From Burkholderiales bacterium (GTDB lineage: Bacteria; Pseudomonadota; Gammaproteobacteria; Burkholderiales; Casimicrobiaceae), in NCBI GenBank assembly GCA_016790165.1, contig JAEUPL010000026.1:1-64000 (forward strand): 64,000 nt of DNA, given 5' to 3'. Positions within the stretch are counted from its first letter, which is position 1, and each line of letters starts with the position of its first letter. Below, one piece after another: positions 18,087-26,907 of the stretch. The notes under the pieces were generated by a model, which was not told the origin of the DNA, searched no databases, and saw only the letters and a list, made by a program, of their open reading frames with translations. Made by a program: the position numbers and the translations under genes.

Positions 18087-18410
18087 TCATGACTTGACGA
18101 AGTAACGGGTCCAGTGCGAAGCAAACGCGCCAATGACGGCGCCAAGCAGCGTGGCGAGGCCGATGCCCGCTAACGAGAACCGCGTCGCACTCATCGCAAT
18201 CGCCACCGCGGCCGCACCGACGATCGCCTGCAGCAAAGCGCGCCCAATCGGTGCCCACGGCTTGCTTTCAATGGCCACCGCAATACCCAGCCACGCCAAC
18301 ACCGCGCCGAGCCACACCAGCAAGCGTCCAGCGAGCGGGGCGACCGAGTAGACGCCCATGCCGACAATGGCCATGAAAAAGCCGAACAGCATCCAGTGGT
18401 TGCGGGTCAT
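18087..18410 (-). CDS. Small membrane protein of unknown function
   Basis: A 107-residue hydrophobic protein with about four predicted transmembrane segments (WMLFGFFMAIVGMGVYSVA, LVWLGAVLAWLGIAVAI, AIVGAAAVAIAMSA and a C-terminal helix). I do not recognise the family. Its ATG overlaps the carbonic anhydrase stop (ATGA), so the two are co-translated. This pairing might suggest a link to CO2 or bicarbonate, but that is only contextual. Confidence 0.78.
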   Translation of the reverse strand: MTRNHWMLFGFFMAIVGMGVYSVAPLAGRLLVWLGAVLAWLGIAVAIESKPWAPIGRALLQAIVGAAAVAIAMSATRFSLAGIGLATLLGAVIGAFASHWTRYFVKS

Positions 18411-19102
18411 GGCTGGCCCACGACGGGATGCGGCGCAATGGCTTCGCCGGCGCGAGACTCAATCGCGTTGAGAGCGCGGGCCGACACCGCATCAACGTCA
18501 TGCGAACCGGCGAGATCGATATCCAGCGTGCGCAGCAGGCCGTCCTCGATACCGTAGACGCAACCGTGAACGGTCAACGCCTGTCCTCGCGCCCAGGCGT
18601 CCTGTACGACCGTGGTGCGCGCAACGTTCACCACTTGTTCGGCCACATGCAGTTCGCACAGGCGGCGTAACCTCGCTTCGCGTCCCTCGATGGCATGCAG
18701 GCTCGCGCGATGCGCTTCAACCGTATCGCGGACATGCTGCAGCCAGTTGTCCACCACGCCAAGTCGCTTGTTGTCGTGGGTCGCGGCGATGCCACCGCAA
18801 CCGTAATGGCCGACCAGCAAAACGTGCTTGACTTTGAGAATTTCTACCGCGAAATGCAGCACCGACAAACAATTCAGGTCGCTGTGCGCCACAACGTTGG
18901 CTACGTTCCGGTGAACAAAAACGTCACCCGGTGGCAGTCCAATGATTTGGTTCGCTGGCACCCGCGAATCCGAACAACCGATCCACAGATATTCGGGCGC
19001 CTGCTGGTGCTTGAGCCGTTCAAAGAATTGCGGATCATCACGCAACACGCCATCCACCCAGGCGCGGTTGTTGGCGAAGAGTTGTTTTAGCGAAGCGCTC
19101 AA
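18407..19102 (-). CDS. can: Beta-class carbonic anhydrase
   Basis: Zinc enzyme interconverting CO2 and bicarbonate (231 residues). Zinc ligands lie in IGCSDSRVPAN (Cys-x-Asp-x-Arg) and VGHYGCGG (His and Cys). The TTG start has GGAG 7 bases upstream; no ATG is available nearby. Bicarbonate is the co-substrate of methylcrotonyl-CoA carboxylase, so location between isovaleryl-CoA dehydrogenase and the rest of the leucine genes is functionally sensible, though linkage in an operon is not shown: a 224-bp repeat-rich gap separates it from isovaleryl-CoA dehydrogenase. Confidence 0.95.
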   Translation of the reverse strand: MSASLKQLFANNRAWVDGVLRDDPQFFERLKHQQAPEYLWIGCSDSRVPANQIIGLPPGDVFVHRNVANVVAHSDLNCLSVLHFAVEILKVKHVLLVGHYGCGGIAATHDNKRLGVVDNWLQHVRDTVEAHRASLHAIEGREARLRRLCELHVAEQVVNVARTTVVQDAWARGQALTVHGCVYGIEDGLLRTLDIDLAGSHDVDAVSARALNAIESRAGEAIAPHPVVGQP

Positions 19103-19130
19103 AGCGCACTCCGCGCACTTAGAGCGCTTC

Positions 19131-19314
19131 GCAGGACGAAGGACGAACGACGACGCCCGCTGCGCGGGCTAGGACGCAAAGCTCTGCAAACTGTGACTTT
19201 CATGTCGGCATTATTGCGTGTGTAGCGGTTAGATGCGCACGATACGGATTGACTGAGCGGCGCTGATGGCTCAGCGTTGCGTCCTGGCGCGTAGCGCGTC
19301 GTCCTTCGTCCTGC
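19131..19314. repeat. Intergenic inverted repeat between ivd and the carbonic anhydrase gene
   Basis: Outer arms GCAGGACGAAGGACGA (19131-19146) and GTCGTCCTTCGTCCTGC (ending 19314) are inverted, and inner arms AGGACGCAA (from 19171) and TTGCGTCCT (from 19277) are also inverted. A short hairpin CGCCCGCTGCGCGGGC sits inside the left arm. It has the look of a repeated extragenic or MITE-like element; no coding potential was seen. Confidence 0.6.
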
Positions 19315-19326
19315 TCGGGACGCGAG

Positions 19327-20490
19327 CTACTTCGTCTCGTTATACAGTTCTCGCCCGATGAGCATGCGGCGGATCTCGCTGGTGCCGGCGCCGATTTCGT
19401 AGAGTTTGGCATCGCGCCAGATGCGGCCGGTCGGGTACTCATTGATGTAGCCGTTGCCACCCAGTGCCTGAATGGCTTCGCCAGCCATCCAGGTGGCCTT
19501 TTCTGCGCATTGCAGAATCACGCCCGCCGCATCCTTGCGTGTGACCTCATTACGGTCGCACGCCTGCGCGACAGCGTAGAGATATGCGCGGCACATGGAG
19601 TAGGTGGAATACATGTCAGCCAGCTTGCCCTGCATGAGCTGGAACTCGCCGATTGACTGGTTGAACTGCTTGCGCTCGTGCACGTAGGGGATCACCACGT
19701 CGAGCGCTGCGGCCATCAGGCCAACCGACCCGCCAGCGAGCACCGCGCGCTCGTAGTCGAGCCCGCTCATCAGCACGTTGACACCCTTGCCGACTTCCTT
19801 GAGCACATTCTCGGCGGGAACGACACAGTCCTGAAACACCAATTCACAGGTGTTGCTGCCTCGCATGCCGAGCTTGTCGAGTTTTTGAGCCGTCGAGAAC
19901 CCGGCAAAACCTTTTTCGATGATGAAGGCGGTGATGCCGCGTGGGCCGAGGCCTGGATCAGTCTTCGCGTAGACCACCAGCGTGTCGGCGTCGGGTCCGT
20001 TGGTGATCCACATCTTGTTGCCGTTCAGGACGTAATGATCGCCCTTGAACTCCGCACGCAGCTTCATGCTGACGACGTCGGACCCGGACCCCGGTTCACT
20101 CATCGCCAATGCACCAACGTGCTCGCCCGAGATGAGTTTTGGCAGGTACTTTTTCTTTTGCGCATCACTGCCATTCAACTTGAGTTGATTGACGCAAAGA
20201 TTGGAGTGCGCGCCATAGGAGAGGCCGACGGCACCGCTGGCGCGACTGATTTCTTCCATCGTGACCACATGGGCGAGGTAGCCAAGTCCGGCACCACCGT
20301 ATTCCTCGGGCACCGTAATCCCCAGAATGCCAAGTTCACCCATCTTGCGCCAGAGGTCCGCCGGGAATTGATTGTCGCGGTCGATCTCGGCTGCGCGCGG
20401 CGCGATCTCGGCCTGCGCAAACGCATGCACGCTGTCGCGCAGCATGTCGATGTCTTCGTCGAGGTCGAATTTGAGTTGGGGAAATTGCAT
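19327..20490 (-). CDS. liuA: Isovaleryl-CoA dehydrogenase
   Basis: FAD enzyme oxidising isovaleryl-CoA to 3-methylcrotonyl-CoA, first committed step of leucine degradation after oxidative decarboxylation. The 387-residue sequence has [26 protein letters not shown] and [12 protein letters not shown], whose Glu is the catalytic base in this branch. The position used by other acyl-CoA dehydrogenases reads GAGTSE, without Glu. A strong AGGAGG precedes ATG 20490. It lies 19 bp after a thioesterase gene that starts near a LiuR-like palindrome, so both are probably LiuR-controlled. Confidence 0.96.
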   Translation of the reverse strand: MQFPQLKFDLDEDIDMLRDSVHAFAQAEIAPRAAEIDRDNQFPADLWRKMGELGILGITVPEEYGGAGLGYLAHVVTMEEISRASGAVGLSYGAHSNLCVNQLKLNGSDAQKKKYLPKLISGEHVGALAMSEPGSGSDVVSMKLRAEFKGDHYVLNGNKMWITNGPDADTLVVYAKTDPGLGPRGITAFIIEKGFAGFSTAQKLDKLGMRGSNTCELVFQDCVVPAENVLKEVGKGVNVLMSGLDYERAVLAGGSVGLMAAALDVVIPYVHERKQFNQSIGEFQLMQGKLADMYSTYSMCRAYLYAVAQACDRNEVTRKDAAGVILQCAEKATWMAGEAIQALGGNGYINEYPTGRIWRDAKLYEIGAGTSEIRRMLIGRELYNETK

Positions 20491-20509
20491 CGTTGCCTCC
20501 TGCGAGCTA

Positions 20510-20935
20510 CTACTTCTGGGGCAAGGCGATCAACGTCTGTTGCATCAGCGCACAGAGTGTTTCCTTGCCGTCTCGGGTCACCCACACCTTGCCTTGCGTG
20601 ATGGTCAGCGTCCGGCCCGACTTGATGACCTCGCCGCGGGCGCGCAGCTTGTCGCCATTGCCTGGCGCCAACACGTTGAGCTTGTATTCCACCGTCAGCA
20701 CACCGCTGCTGGCCGGCATCGTGGTTGCTCCGGCGCAGCCACCTGCCGTGTCGACCAGCGTGGCGATGATGCCGGCATGGAAAAAACCGTCTTGCTGCGA
20801 GAGCTCGGGGCGGAAGTCCAGCTCAAACTCGGCCACGCCTTCGTCCACCTCGGTCAGTCGTGCGCCGATGAGCCTCATCGCGCCCTGCGCGTTGAAGATA
20901 TTGAGGATGTCTGCGGTTTTCTGCGCGGAAATCAT
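20510..20935 (-). CDS. PaaI-family hotdog thioesterase
   Basis: A 141-residue hotdog-fold acyl-CoA thioesterase. The characteristic [17 protein letters not shown] (residues 50-66) carries the conserved His-Ala-Gly and Asp of the PaaI/YiiD group. It is the first gene after the LiuR-like box and precedes isovaleryl-CoA dehydrogenase by 19 bp, so it may release CoA from stalled branched-chain acyl-CoA intermediates. The ATG has no strong ribosome site, which is odd for the lead gene. Confidence 0.88.
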   Translation of the reverse strand: MISAQKTADILNIFNAQGAMRLIGARLTEVDEGVAEFELDFRPELSQQDGFFHAGIIATLVDTAGGCAGATTMPASSGVLTVEYKLNVLAPGNGDKLRARGEVIKSGRTLTITQGKVWVTRDGKETLCALMQQTLIALPQK

Positions 20936-20962
20936 GGCCGAATTTTATCGCTTAAGTTAACG

Positions 20963-20978
20963 TTTACGTCAACGTAAA
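20963..20978. promoter_or_regulatory. LiuR-like operator upstream of the thioesterase-ivd genes
   Basis: Palindrome TTTACGT-CA-ACGTAAA, perfect in both 7-bp arms, 28 bp upstream of the thioesterase ATG. It shares the ACGTYAACGT core with the palindrome at 53557-53572. A MerR-family liuR gene lies directly upstream. MerR-type regulators of branched-chain acyl-CoA catabolism bind such palindromes. Confidence 0.75.
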
Positions 20979-21046
20979 TATCAATTTTGAACGCGGCCGT
21001 TGAGGTGCTGGCTGGTATCTCAGGGAATACTGAACAAATCCCGGCG

Positions 21047-21469
21047 CTACGGACCGGCGCTTCGTAACCGGCGCCGACAGTCTTTTTCGATGGCCGTGAT
21101 CTCTTCGAGCACGACATCGATGTCTTCGCGTTGCTGCTCAAGCAAAGTGCGCCGGGCCGCGAGCACCTCGAGAAACTTCAGCAACTGAGGCCGCTCGCTA
21201 TCACCCACATCGTAAAGATCGAGAATCTCCGCGATGTCGGCGAGACTCATGCCCAGACGTTTGCCGCGCAGGATGAGTTTGAGGCGGACGCGCTCCCGCA
21301 GCGTATAAATGCGCCGCGTGCCACGCCGCTCGGGCGAAAGTAGCCCTTGATCCTCGTAGAAGCGGATGGCGCGCGTTGTCAGCGCGAACTCGTCGGCGAG
21401 TTCGGTGATGGTGTAGGTGTCGCGCCGCGAAGGCGCCACCGCAGGCGATACCGCCGTCAGATCTGACAC
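21047..21469 (-). CDS. liuR: MerR-family regulator of leucine/isovalerate catabolism
   Basis: A 140-residue MerR-type activator/repressor. The winged helix-turn-helix (TYTITELADEFALTTRAIRF, then YEDQGLLSPERRG) is followed by RRIYTLRERVRLKLILRGKRLGMSL and a dimerisation coiled coil rich in Glu and Arg. There are no metal-binding cysteines in the C-terminus, so it is the LiuR type rather than a metal sensor. A GTG start is used, 3 bp after the stop of a DUF4337 gene. It is followed by its probable operator and by the thioesterase and isovaleryl-CoA dehydrogenase genes. Confidence 0.9.
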   Translation of the reverse strand: MSDLTAVSPAVAPSRRDTYTITELADEFALTTRAIRFYEDQGLLSPERRGTRRIYTLRERVRLKLILRGKRLGMSLADIAEILDLYDVGDSERPQLLKFLEVLAARRTLLEQQREDIDVVLEEITAIEKDCRRRLRSAGP

Positions 21470-21472
21470 GCC

Positions 21473-22054
21473 CTAGATATGCATCGCCGCCAGTGTGCCG
21501 ACCACGACACCGAGGCCTGCCACGCCGTAGACACCATACTCCAGCCAACGACGCTTGGTCAGCAAGGCAATCGCGGCAAGCGCGATCGCGATTTGCAGGG
21601 CGGTAGTCGCCTGTGCCCAGCGGTGATGCTGGTGCATCTCGTCGTCGCTCTTCTTGTCCCAGGCCTTGGCTTCGTCCTCAAGTTTCTCGGCGTCCTTCTT
21701 GATGTCCGCCTTTTCCTTCTTGTAGCGAGCAATCTCTTCCGTGTAGAAGGCCTTCTTGCTCTCCGGTGCGAGCTCAATCGCCAGCTCGCTCAGGTTCTGC
21801 TTGCTGCTCTTCGCCTGGTAATAGTTCCACTGGTTCGATGCCTCGGTCTTTTTGATCGCAGCATTGTTTTTGTAGAGGCCCGCATTGGCCTGGGTGGCGC
21901 CGCCCATGTAGGCGAACAGCGCGCCTACCGTGGCGATAATGGCCGTGACCACCGCGATGCCGCCAGCGTGCGAGTCGCCGTGCGAGCCGTGCTGCGCAGC
22001 GTGCTCTAGCTCGTGATCGTGCGGGCCGTGTACGTGAAACCCTCCGCCTGACAT
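21473..22054 (-). CDS. DUF4337 membrane protein
   Basis: A 193-residue protein with a His/Gly-rich N-terminus (HVHGPHDHELEHAAQHGSHG), a transmembrane segment at about residues 32-52 (GGIAVVTAIIATVGALFAYM), a charged coiled-coil middle (YKKEKADIKKDAEKLEDEAK) and two C-terminal membrane helices. This layout matches DUF4337. AAGGAG precedes the ATG. Function unknown; histidines could bind metal. It sits 63 bp after tryptophan dioxygenase and 3 bp before liuR. Confidence 0.85.
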   Translation of the reverse strand: MSGGGFHVHGPHDHELEHAAQHGSHGDSHAGGIAVVTAIIATVGALFAYMGGATQANAGLYKNNAAIKKTEASNQWNYYQAKSSKQNLSELAIELAPESKKAFYTEEIARYKKEKADIKKDAEKLEDEAKAWDKKSDDEMHQHHRWAQATTALQIAIALAAIALLTKRRWLEYGVYGVAGLGVVVGTLAAMHI

Positions 22055-22117
22055 GCGCTGCTCCTTGCCATCCCCGGAATTACGGAAATTGCGGCGAATG
22101 TTAGCGGGTAACGGCTT

Positions 22118-22963
22118 TCAAAGCTCCGTGCGCACCTGCCACAACTCGGGAAAAAGCACGATGTCCAGTGCCCGCTTGAGGTAGCCGACACCTGTTGTTC
22201 CGCCGGACCCTATCTTGTTGCCAATCAAGCGTTCGACGGTTGTCAGGTGGTTGAATCGCCAGCGCCGGAAGTTGTCTTCGACGTCGACCAGTTTTTCGGC
22301 AAGGTAATACAAATCCCAGTATTCCGTCGTCTGCCGGTACACCGTCAGCCAGGCTGCCAACACGTCGTCGCGCGCTTCCGGCGGCCTGTCAAAGTGCGTG
22401 CGCAGCGCCGACGGGGGCAGCAAGCCCCGGTTCGCGAGCGCCTGAAGGGCAATGTCGTACAGCGACGGGCTGTCGATGATGGCGGTGAGTCGGGCCAACG
22501 GCTCCGGTTGCTCGGCAAACGGCTTCAGCAGGTAGCGCTGGCGATTGCCCAGCAGGAATTCGACCGAGCGGTACTGCCAACTCTGAAAACCACTGGCCTT
22601 GCCAAACGCGCTGCGAAAGGCGAGGTAGTCCGCGGGCGTCATGGTCTTAAGCACTTCCCAGGCGGCGCCCATCTGTTCCTGCGCGCGCGACACGCGCGCG
22701 AGCATCTTCATCGCAGGTTCGAAGTCGCCGACCGAGAGCCGCGCCATGGCGCCGCTGAGCTCCTTGATGATCAGGCTCATCCACACTTCCTGTACGTGAT
22801 GGATGGTGATGAAGAGCACTTCATCATGGGCGTCAGTCAAAGGCGACTGAGCATTCAGCAGCTGTTCGATTCGCAGATAGCTCGAATAGCTGAAACTGTC
22901 TTTAAAGGTTTGATGCGCGTTTTCGGCGCCAGTCACCGCGACGGACTCGTCTCGCAGGTTCAT
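22118..22963 (-). CDS. kynA: Tryptophan 2,3-dioxygenase
   Basis: Heme dioxygenase opening the indole ring of L-tryptophan to N-formylkynurenine. The 281-residue protein has SYSSYLRIEQLL and FITIHHVQEVWMSLI in the N-terminal half and the proximal heme His in FNHLTTVERLIGNKIGSGGT near the end. Its ATG overlaps the kynureninase stop by 4 bp, so the two are one transcription unit. No arylformamidase (kynB) gene lies beside it; that step must be encoded elsewhere. Confidence 0.97.
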   Translation of the reverse strand: MNLRDESVAVTGAENAHQTFKDSFSYSSYLRIEQLLNAQSPLTDAHDEVLFITIHHVQEVWMSLIIKELSGAMARLSVGDFEPAMKMLARVSRAQEQMGAAWEVLKTMTPADYLAFRSAFGKASGFQSWQYRSVEFLLGNRQRYLLKPFAEQPEPLARLTAIIDSPSLYDIALQALANRGLLPPSALRTHFDRPPEARDDVLAAWLTVYRQTTEYWDLYYLAEKLVDVEDNFRRWRFNHLTTVERLIGNKIGSGGTTGVGYLKRALDIVLFPELWQVRTEL

Positions 22964-24204
22964 GTCACCTTACTCCTCGCGCGGAACTCGGGCCGTGTGT
23001 ATTCGGCCTGTAGCATCACTTCACGCAAATGACCCGCTGCGGCGATGACATCGTCGGCGGTGACGTATAGCGGTGTAAACCCGAAACGCAGAATGTCCGG
23101 CGCCCGGAAGTCGCCGATGACGCCGCGGGCGATCAGTGCCTGCATGATGGCGTAGCCCTCAAGATGCCGGAACGACACCTGCGACCCGCGCCGTGCGGCG
23201 TCACGCGGCGTCGCCAGCGCGAGACCGAAGCCCGCGCACCGGTTTTCGACCTCAGCAATAAAGTGCTCGCAGAGCGCCACCGACGCCGTTCTCACTGCCT
23301 CCAGATCGACCTGTAGCCAGAGATCGAGTGCGGCTTCCAGCGCGGCGAACTGCAGGATAGGTGGCGTGCCGACAGCGAAGCGTTCAATGCCGCGCGACAC
23401 CTGAAATTGCGGGTCAAATACGAACGGCGCGGCGTGCGCAAACCAGCCCGACAGCGGGGCCATCGCGTTAGTTGCGTCCAGCCGATCGAGATGGCGACGC
23501 GCGGCGTAAATGAACGCAGGCGCGCCCGGCCCGCCATTGACGTATTTGTACGTGCAACCCACCGCCAGGTCGGCGTTGCAGGCGTTCAGCGCCACCGGGA
23601 AGGCACAGGTCGAGTGCGCCAGATCCCAAAGCATCAACGCTCCCTGTGCCTGCACCTGCTGCGTCACACCCGCCATGTCATAGCGCTCGCCGGTGCGGTA
23701 GTCGACCTGCGTCAGCATCACGACCACCGTTCGCGCGCCCTCGGCGGCAATCGTCTCCTGCATTTGCTTGCGTTTGACGAAACGCAGCTCAAGATGCCGC
23801 TCGGCAAGCAGTGCGCGTATGCCTTGTGCAATGTATAGATCGGTCGGGAAATTGTCGATGTCGGAGATGATGACGCGGCGATGCTGCTGCTCGCGCTGCA
23901 ATTGCAGGGCGGTCAGCAGCGCCTTAAACAAATTGACCGACGTGGAATCGCAGGCAATGACTTCGCCCGGCGCCGCCCCGATCAGTCGCGCAATCTTGTC
24001 GCCACAGCGGCGCGGCGCGTTGACCCAGTCCGCGGTGTTCCACGAGCGAATCAACCCGACACCCCACTCGTTTACCACCGTCCGCTGCACGGCATCCGGT
24101 GTGGCCTGCGGCAAAGCGCCTAGCGAATTGCCGTCGAGATAGATCACACCGGCAGGCAACGCGAACAGTCGCCGAAAGGAAGAGATATCCGCACTGAGAC
24201 TCAT
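22960..24204 (-). CDS. kynU: Kynureninase
   Basis: PLP enzyme (414 residues) splitting kynurenine into anthranilate and alanine. Motifs are GVIYLDGNSLGALP near the start, DSTSVNLFKAL, LWDLAHSTCAFPVAL and the PLP-binding Lys in TYKYVNGGPGAPAF. ATG 24204 is only 2 bp from a perfect palindrome, and the ribosome site is poor, so repressor binding could block both transcription and translation. With kynA it forms the front half of the tryptophan-to-anthranilate route. Confidence 0.96.
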   Translation of the reverse strand: MSLSADISSFRRLFALPAGVIYLDGNSLGALPQATPDAVQRTVVNEWGVGLIRSWNTADWVNAPRRCGDKIARLIGAAPGEVIACDSTSVNLFKALLTALQLQREQQHRRVIISDIDNFPTDLYIAQGIRALLAERHLELRFVKRKQMQETIAAEGARTVVVMLTQVDYRTGERYDMAGVTQQVQAQGALMLWDLAHSTCAFPVALNACNADLAVGCTYKYVNGGPGAPAFIYAARRHLDRLDATNAMAPLSGWFAHAAPFVFDPQFQVSRGIERFAVGTPPILQFAALEAALDLWLQVDLEAVRTASVALCEHFIAEVENRCAGFGLALATPRDAARRGSQVSFRHLEGYAIMQALIARGVIGDFRAPDILRFGFTPLYVTADDVIAAAGHLREVMLQAEYTRPEFRARSKVT

Positions 24205-24206
24205 AA

Positions 24207-24228
24207 ATTACTTTAAACCTAAAGTAAT
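24207..24228. promoter_or_regulatory. Probable operator of the kynUA genes
   Basis: Perfect inverted repeat ATTACTTTA-AACC-TAAAGTAAT ending 2 bp before the kynU start codon. The AT-rich palindrome stands out from the high-GC surroundings and suits a repressor of the Lrp or MarR type. The regulator gene is not in the window. Confidence 0.7.
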
Positions 24229-24307
24229 CGCCATGTTACTCGACCCCCGCTGCTGCGGCAACCCGGTGGCGCGGCGGGTTGCGCGCGTGTCAGACTTGAC
24301 TCACGGG

Positions 24308-24955
24308 CTAACGCGCGTACTCCATGCGTACCCAATCGTTGCCCTGCTGGTGCCAGTAGCTTCCCTGAGCATCCTGAGCGTACATAATCCCGCCGCTCTG
24401 CTGAACCCGCCCAGGCGGCAGATAGTGCGGCAACAGCACCCGTTGTCCGCTCGCATCGCGGTACGGCGCAACGCCGCGGATAGCCTGGTGGTTGTAGTTC
24501 GCCACTGCGGCGGATTGCCGCGCGCTGTTCTGTGCCCATCCCGCGTTGTAGCTCGCGTGGCCTTGCTGCACGGTTGCGTTGGCTCGCTGCAGGTGGTCGA
24601 ACTGAGCACGTTGCGCCTGCAAGGCGCCCTGCAGATTGCTTCCGGCGGCGGTCATCAGATCCCAGTAGGCATATTGCTCAAAGCTGATGTGGCGATAGCC
24701 CCGCGCCTGCAGTTGAGCGTATGTGTGGCGGAGGCGGGCGCCATTGACGAGCAGATGATGTTGCCAAATCTGCTGCTGCGAGTGGTTCAATCGGGCCTGG
24801 TTGCCCGCCATCCACTGGTTGAACTGGGCGTCAAACGAGGCGTTCTGCGCGGCGATACCCTGCCACTGCGCGCGCGCTGAGCCGTTCGCGATCAGTACCA
24901 GCGTCAGCGACGCGGCAGCGAGCAGGGATTTGAGCGGGTATTGCAAACGTTTCAT
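24308..24955 (-). CDS. Secreted protein of unknown function
   Basis: A 215-residue protein with a signal peptide (MKRLQYPLKSLLAAASLTL to NGSARA, cleaved before QWQGIAAQN). The mature part is rich in Gln, Asn, Ala and His, with repeated aromatic spacing and a C-terminal segment YWHQQGNDWVRMEY. No catalytic motif is recognised. GGAGACG precedes ATG 24955; an upstream in-frame start would hide the signal peptide. It is separated from kynU by about 100 bp that include a GC-rich hairpin (24258-24282). Confidence 0.82.
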   Translation of the reverse strand: MKRLQYPLKSLLAAASLTLVLIANGSARAQWQGIAAQNASFDAQFNQWMAGNQARLNHSQQQIWQHHLLVNGARLRHTYAQLQARGYRHISFEQYAYWDLMTAAGSNLQGALQAQRAQFDHLQRANATVQQGHASYNAGWAQNSARQSAAVANYNHQAIRGVAPYRDASGQRVLLPHYLPPGRVQQSGGIMYAQDAQGSYWHQQGNDWVRMEYAR

Positions 24956-25124
24956 GATCGTCTCCGGTCGGTGCGGCCGCGCGATTGCGGCGCTTCTACC
25001 TGCATGGACGCGGAACAACCGCCCTGACGACGCGATCCTTCATTGGGCGGCGTAACAGCGGGTTACAGCGGGTGTCGCAAGTGCGCTATCGTTGCGCGGT
25101 CCGCCACAACGCTGGAGCCCCGCA

Positions 25125-25754
25125 ATGATCCTGATCGGCCAGTTTGATTCCCCGTTCGTGCGGCGGGTGGCGATTGCGCTTCGGATGTACGGCATCGCGT
25201 TCGAGCATCGCCCGTGGTCGGTGTTCGGCGATGCCGAAAAGATCCGGCCCTACAACCCGTTGATTCGGGTGCCCACACTGGTACTGCCCGGCGGGGAAGT
25301 GCTGATCGAGAGCCACAGCATTCTCGATTACCTCGACAGTCTCGTGGCGCCGGAGCGCGTACTATTTCCGCGCGGCGAGCCCGCCCGCCGACGGGCGCTC
25401 AAAGTGGCAGCGCTCGCGACGGGCGTCGGCGAAAAGGCCGTCAGTCTCTTCTACGAGCAACGGTTGCACAGCGCGACCTCAGACGTTTGGGTTCAGCGCT
25501 GCCGCTCGCAAATTGCCGCCACCCTCGGTGTGCTGGAATTGGATCGGGCCGGACGCGATCAACCGTACTGGTTCGGCGCCGACCCAGGCCACGCCGATAT
25601 CGCGGTGACGGTGGTGATCCGCTTTCTGAACGAAGCCCATCCGGGTCTGGTCGACATGAAGTTCTTCCCGACGCTCGCGGAGCACGCTGGGCAGATGGAG
25701 GCATTGTCAGTGTTCCGTGAAATCCAGCAACGCTTTGCGCCGCCCGCGGGCTGA
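25125..25754 (+). CDS. Glutathione S-transferase family protein
   Basis: A 209-residue cytosolic GST-like protein. The N-terminal thioredoxin fold begins MILIGQFDSPFVRRVAIALR, with Ser at the usual catalytic position, and continues to the cis-proline loop RVPTLVLPGG and ESHSILDYLD, which binds the glutathione glutamyl group. A helical C-terminal domain follows. GGAGCCCC precedes ATG 25125; the frame is open further upstream but without a suitable ribosome site. Possible substrate unknown. Confidence 0.9.
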   Translation: MILIGQFDSPFVRRVAIALRMYGIAFEHRPWSVFGDAEKIRPYNPLIRVPTLVLPGGEVLIESHSILDYLDSLVAPERVLFPRGEPARRRALKVAALATGVGEKAVSLFYEQRLHSATSDVWVQRCRSQIAATLGVLELDRAGRDQPYWFGADPGHADIAVTVVIRFLNEAHPGLVDMKFFPTLAEHAGQMEALSVFREIQQRFAPPAG

Positions 25755-25895
25755 CGGGGAATGGGCCGGGAAGACGTTGCTTTGGGCGCTCGCCCGATGT
25801 GGCCTCCATCCCGGGGTGCACAGACGCCCTTCGGCATGGCCGAGTCATACGCTACGCTTGCGCACCCGTGAAGCCAGGTTGGCGGAGTTCAGAGG

Positions 25896-26900
25896 ATGGA
25901 TTTGTGTTCCAAGCACGCGACACTAGTGGCCTTGTTGGCATTCAGTACCACCGTGGAGAGCGCGCCAATTGACGTACGCGGTGCGATCTTCGAACGCCCC
26001 GACGTCTGTCAGGCGGTCGACGGTGCGCTCGTCTGCAAGTTGGGCGACCAGCAATTCGAGTTGTTCGTCAATCGCAAGGCGCAGCCTTCGGAGCTGGCGA
26101 ACGAATCGTTCGCGCGACGCATGGAATGGTTCGCCGACGTACATCAGGCGGCAGTGACTAGCATCATGAAAAGTACGGGCAACGAAGACTGGAAAGCCTT
26201 TGGCGCCTATGGGAAGTACCCGGCGCAGGGATCGGTGTTGACCCATCGAACGTCGCCCACGGCCCCTGTCGTGCAACTGGCGACTGTACTGCACAACGGC
26301 GATGTCTGGGAATTCCTGGAAGTCGTGCAGAAGCGTACACCGGCGGTAGAGACGCTCGCGCAGAATCTGCAGCGGTCATTGCGTCTGCCGGGAGATCCCG
26401 ATGTCGTGAAACCACCTCCAGTGGATCCCGCAATGCCGGTTGTGGGGCACTTTGTCAGCAAGCGCCTGACGTTTCAGTACCTGCCGGAGATGACCGCGGT
26501 CATTGAGGAGGACACTCCCAACGTACTCAGGGCAACAGTACGACACCAGTCCCGGCCGGGCGGTCCGTCGATGAGCGTGACCCTCCGAAGCGCCAACGCC
26601 AAAACGCCGCTGGACACCTCGGTCGCAGAGCGAAAGTCTGCCGCGATTGCAGCAATCGATGGCCAACACGCTACAGTGGACGTTAACCAGCTGGGTACGC
26701 TGAAAGGCCGAGGTTTTGCGCTGCTGGGTGTGCCGCTCGCCAGCAAGGGCTTGTCCGGGGTCGAGTCGCTCCAGACAGTGTTCCTCTCGGAAGTGAAAGG
26801 CGCTGTGCTCGAGTTGCGGCTCACGACCGAACAGCGTTATGCACGCGATGCTGAGTCGCTCTGGGCGCTGCTCGGGCAATCGCTGCGAATCATCGACTGA
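25896..26900 (+). CDS. Exported protein of unknown function
   Basis: A 334-residue protein with a likely signal peptide (LVALLAFSTTVESA, cleaved before PIDVRG). The mature part has two cysteines early (DVCQAVDGALVCK) that could form a disulfide and otherwise mixed alpha/beta composition. It has no motif I recognise. AGAGG precedes the ATG. It lies 7 bp upstream of the first of two glycosyltransferase-like genes, so the three may be one unit acting at the envelope. Confidence 0.78.
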   Translation: MDLCSKHATLVALLAFSTTVESAPIDVRGAIFERPDVCQAVDGALVCKLGDQQFELFVNRKAQPSELANESFARRMEWFADVHQAAVTSIMKSTGNEDWKAFGAYGKYPAQGSVLTHRTSPTAPVVQLATVLHNGDVWEFLEVVQKRTPAVETLAQNLQRSLRLPGDPDVVKPPPVDPAMPVVGHFVSKRLTFQYLPEMTAVIEEDTPNVLRATVRHQSRPGGPSMSVTLRSANAKTPLDTSVAERKSAAIAAIDGQHATVDVNQLGTLKGRGFALLGVPLASKGLSGVESLQTVFLSEVKGAVLELRLTTEQRYARDAESLWALLGQSLRIID

Positions 26901-26907
26901 CCAGACG

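Noticed and set aside
24258-24282. Hairpin GCAACCCG/CGGGTTGC as a terminator downstream of the secreted protein gene at 24.3 kb
   Set aside because: The stem is perfect but there is no T run on either strand, so termination is not supported.
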